A stretch of DNA of 64,000 nucleotides from Anolis sagrei (Eukaryota > Chordata > Lepidosauria > Squamata > Anolidae): assembly GCF_037176765.1 (NCBI RefSeq), contig NC_090026.1:133249752-133313751 (forward strand), written 5' to 3'. Below, one piece after another: positions 61,295 through 64,000 of the stretch. How positions within the stretch are numbered: the stretch's first letter is position 1; every line of letters starts with the position of its first letter. The notes under the pieces are model-generated. The model did not search any database. It saw only the letters and a list, made by a program, of their open reading frames with translations, and was not told where the DNA came from. Both the position numbers and the translations under genes were made by a program.

Positions 61295-62475
61295 CTATGT
61301 CTCGGGCTCCTCCTCGGCGGCCTGTGCCACATGGGCAGCCTGGTGCTCAAGAAGCTTATTTCGGTTGCGGAAGCGGCGCCCGCAGTGTGAGCAGAGGAAG
61401 ACCTGCTTCCGGCGGTGGAACCTGGCGTGGTTGCTGAGCCCGGCGTTGGTGAGGAAGCGGCGCCCGCAGTCGAGGCAGGCGAAGGGCCGCTCCCCGGTGT
61501 GCATCCGCTGGTGAGCCACGAGGTTCCTCTGGCGGCTGAAGCTCCTCCCGCAGACCGAGCACGGGAAGACCTGCTCCGGCCCGTGCGTGCTCCGGTGGAT
61601 CTGGAGGCTCTCCTTCCAGCTGAAGCGCTCCCCGCAGGTGGGGCAGTCAAAGGGCCGGTCGCCCCCCTCCCCATTGCCGTCCTCGGGCCTTTGGTCCTGC
61701 CTCTGCGGCTCCGACTCAGCGGTGGAGTGCTCCTCCGCCTTGTGAGCGTCCAGCTGCCTCTTGTGCTGGAAGACCAGGCCGCAGGTGCTGCAGGGGTGAG
61801 CCCCCTCCCCTGCGTGGGCCCCCCGGTGTCGTAGGAGGTCCCCACGGAGGCAGAAGTGAGCCCCGCACTGGAGGCAGTCGTGGCGGCGCTTGCTGCGGTG
61901 CTTCTTGTGGGCCAGGAGGTTGCGGCGGTGGATAAAGACCTTGCCACAGGAAGTGCAGGGGAAAGGCCCCTTCCTGTCCACCACCTCGTTTCCCCTCTCC
62001 TCCACCTCTTCCTCTTCCTCCTCCTCCTCTTCTTCCTCGTCCTCCATTCCCACCTCATGGAGCGTCCGCTGGTGCCACCTGAGGGACTCCACCTCCTCCT
62101 CGTCGTCTTCCTCCTCCTCCTCCTTTCCCACCTCATGGAGCGTCCGCTGGTGCCACCTGAGGGACTCCTCCTCCTCCTCGTCTTCCTCCTCCTCCTCCTT
62201 TCCCACCTCATGGAGGTGGAGCGTCCGCTGGTGCCACATGAGGGACTCCTCATCCGCACAGCTCTTCCCACACTCTCGGCAAATCAGCAGCTGCGCCCGA
62301 TGGTTGGGGCCATCGATGGCTTCCAAGAGCACCTCCGGCGAAAGGCTCCTCACGTCGGTCAGCTTCAACTGGCACCAGCTGGGACACAGGGCGAGCGGGA
62401 GGGGAGGGTGCCCCAGGGACCCCCAGGAAACCCCCGGCTCCTCCTTGACCCTCACCTGGGCGCCTCCGCCGTGCC
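61295..62475 (-). CDS. C2H2 zinc-finger protein 2, terminal exon
   Basis: The acceptor is CCGCACAG|GGCACGG (phase 1, as in zinc-finger gene 1). The exon codes 392 residues to TAG at 61297-61295. It opens with GAQVRVKEEPG, the same type of charged motif as gene 1. A first finger-like CRECGKSCADEESLMWHQRTLH is followed by two further copies of its helix half (SLRWHQRTLHEVGKEEEEED) and a glutamate block. Seven more C2H2 units follow: CTSCGKVF, CLQCGAHF, CSTCGLVF, CPTCGERF, CSVCGRSF, CLDCGRRF and CSHCGRRF. Upstream exons should lie beyond 64000. It is probably a nuclear DNA-binding protein; target unknown. A hAT element ends about 50 bp past the stop. Confidence 0.87.
61990..62235 (-). repeat. 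About 70-bp coding repeat in zinc-finger gene 2
   Basis: Units each hold the GGTGCCACCTGAGGGACTC and CATGGAGCGTCCGCTGGTGC segments and a GAG/GAA run. Three units occur with variable glutamate-run length. Confidence 0.9.
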
Positions 62476-62710
62476 CTGTGCGGAAGGGGAAATAAAGGAA
62501 CAAGTCAGAAAAGGGGGCAAGGCCACAAGTGGGGGGAGCAGATCAAAAACTTGGGGAGCAGGGAGATTGATTGACAGTATTTCTATTCCGGCCTTCTCAC
62601 CTCGCAGGGCACTTACAATGCACATATACGCGGCAAACATTCAATGCCATAGACACACGACATATGTAAACAGACACACAGAGGCCATCTTGTCTCCTGT
62701 GCTATGCTAA
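62476..62710. other. Intron sequence upstream of the zinc-finger exon
   Basis: Nothing certain was found. Position 62570-62700 resembles the end of a LINE or SINE tail (TTCCGGCCTTCTCACCTCGC). Confidence 0.35.
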
Positions 62711-63880
62711 TCTATATAAATAAAAAATGTAATGTATTGTCGAAGGCTTTCATGGCCGGAATCACTGGGTTGTTGTAGGTTTTTCCGGGCTTATATGGCC
62801 ATGTTCTGGAGGCAGTTTTGCCTTCAGAACATGGCCATATAGCCCGGAAAAACCTACAACAACCCAAATAATGTAATGTTAGTTTGTGGGATTAACAGAA
62901 CTCAAAAACCACTGGACGGATTGACACCAAATTTGGACACAAAACACCTAACAACCCAATGTATGTCCTTCACTCAAAAAAATTGATTTTGTCATTTGGG
63001 AGTTGTAGCTGCTGGGATTTATAGTTCACCAACCATCAAAGAGCATTCTGAACACCACCAATGAATTGAACTAAAATTGGCACATAAAACTCCCCTGACC
63101 AACAGAAAACACTAGAAAGGTTTGGTGGGCATGGACCTTGAGTTTGGAAGTTGTAGTTCACCTACATCCAGAGAGCACTGTGGACTCAAACAATGAGGGA
63201 TCTGGACCAAACTTGTCACAAATATTCCATATGGGCATGGACCTTGCGTTTGGAAGTTGTAGTTCACCTACATCCAGAGAGCACTGTTCTGGGAGTTGAA
63301 GTTCATGTACATCCAGACAGCACAAACAATGGTGGATCTGGACCAAACATGGTACAAATATTCCATAAGCCCAAATATAAACACAGATGGAGTTTGAGGA
63401 AAATAGACCTTGACATTTGGGAGTTGTAGTTACTGGGATTTATAGTTCAACTACAATCAATGTGCATGCTGAACCCCACCAATGACAGAACTGGGACAAA
63501 CTTCCCACACAGAACCTCAATGACCAACAGGAAATAATTAAGGCCATCCAGTCCAACTTCCTTCACCAGGGCAAGAAAACATCATCAAAGCTCTCCTGAC
63601 AAAGAGCCACCCAGCCATAGAGAGATAGATAGATAGATAGATATGATTCACACACACAGATAGTATCCTAGATGTGAAAGGGACCCCCGAGGAAGGACAA
63701 TGGTATGTTGCATGTTCCAGAGTAGGCAAACCCGACAATTTCCACATCAACACTGACAAAGAAACAGCAAGAAATCCTGCTGACCCACAAGCAGAAAGAA
63801 ATTATACATATATTAGAAACCAAAACTATTTTCCAGATCATCAGACTAGGCCACAGCAACGCGTGGCAGGGGACGGCTAG
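62711..63880 (+). mobile_element. Helitron with ~289-bp-type units and a nested PLE
   Basis: It starts TCTATATAAATAAAAAATG and ends GCCACAGCAACGCGTGGC with CTAG at 63877-63880. The interior repeats GGGAGTTGTAG... ATAGTTCACC units. (TAGA)n lies at about 63622-63642. The next Helitron begins at the very next base. Confidence 0.9.
62735..62869. mobile_element. Miniature fold-back PLE
   Basis: The two arms consist almost only of the last ~80 and ~50 bases of the PLE. They meet at GAGGCAGTTTTGCCTTC and are flanked by AATGTAATG (62726-62734 and 62870-62878), a 9-bp TSD. Confidence 0.88.
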
Positions 63881-64000
63881 TCTATATAAATAAAAATGTA
63901 ATGTTCGTTTGTGGGATTAACGTAACTCAAAAACCACTGGGTAAATTGACACCAAATTTGGACACAAGACACCTCTCAGGCCAATGAGTATCCATCACTC
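63881..64000 (+). mobile_element. Second Helitron, head-to-tail, cut by window edge
   Basis: TCTATATAAATAAAAATG starts at 63881 directly after CTAG of the previous copy, and the Helitron 5' sequence (GTTCGTTTGTGGGATTAACG) follows. Confidence 0.9.

Overview
This looks like 64 kb of nuclear DNA from a squamate reptile, most likely an iguanian-type lizard. The evidence is vertebrate intron-containing genes set in a dense mixture of Sauria-type tRNA SINEs, CR1 and L2-like LINEs, Penelope-like elements (PLEs) with GIY-YIG endonuclease fragments, SPIN-like hAT elements, Helitrons and mariner. The species cannot be fixed from the sequence alone.

Five host genes can be supported. (1) ENKUR (enkurin) runs on the + strand from 1828 to 22349 in five coding exons with intact, phase-compatible splice sites, and its introns carry two long minisatellites. 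(2) and (3) Two intronless, full-length copies of SUCLA2 (ADP-forming succinyl-CoA ligase beta subunit) lie in opposite orientation at 24825-26210 (-) and 31559-32899 (+). They share a homologous CCAAT-box upstream region. (4) A complete four-exon C2H2 zinc-finger gene with 11 fingers lies on the - strand, 48799 to 43600. (5) The last exon of a second C2H2 gene, 62475-61295 (-), has an expanded acidic half-finger repeat; its upstream exons should lie beyond the right edge. A broken candidate exon built on a 318-bp tandem duplication sits at 30682-31390 (-).

The rest is a nested mosaic of mobile elements, many with exact ends and target-site duplications (TSDs). PLE copies are the most striking. 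Most are fold-backs: a minus arm joined to a plus arm, inserted as one unit between 9-13 bp TSDs, with the element's 3' end at both outer edges. Each terminal region carries a 35-nt hammerhead-ribozyme-like core, and two loci hold tandem arrays of that core (about 173-bp and 225-bp periods). SPIN-like hAT elements and Helitrons share one ~289-bp internal unit that varies in copy number. A mariner insertion has its pre-insertion site preserved in a paralogous repeat 1.1 kb away. Three LTR-type fossils are seen, two of them with 5-bp TSDs.

Functional reading: ENKUR is a ciliary and sperm-flagellar protein and the SUCLA2 copies encode a mitochondrial enzyme, so a shared germline expression context is possible but is only inference. 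Beyond these genes no operon-like or pathway relationship is visible.
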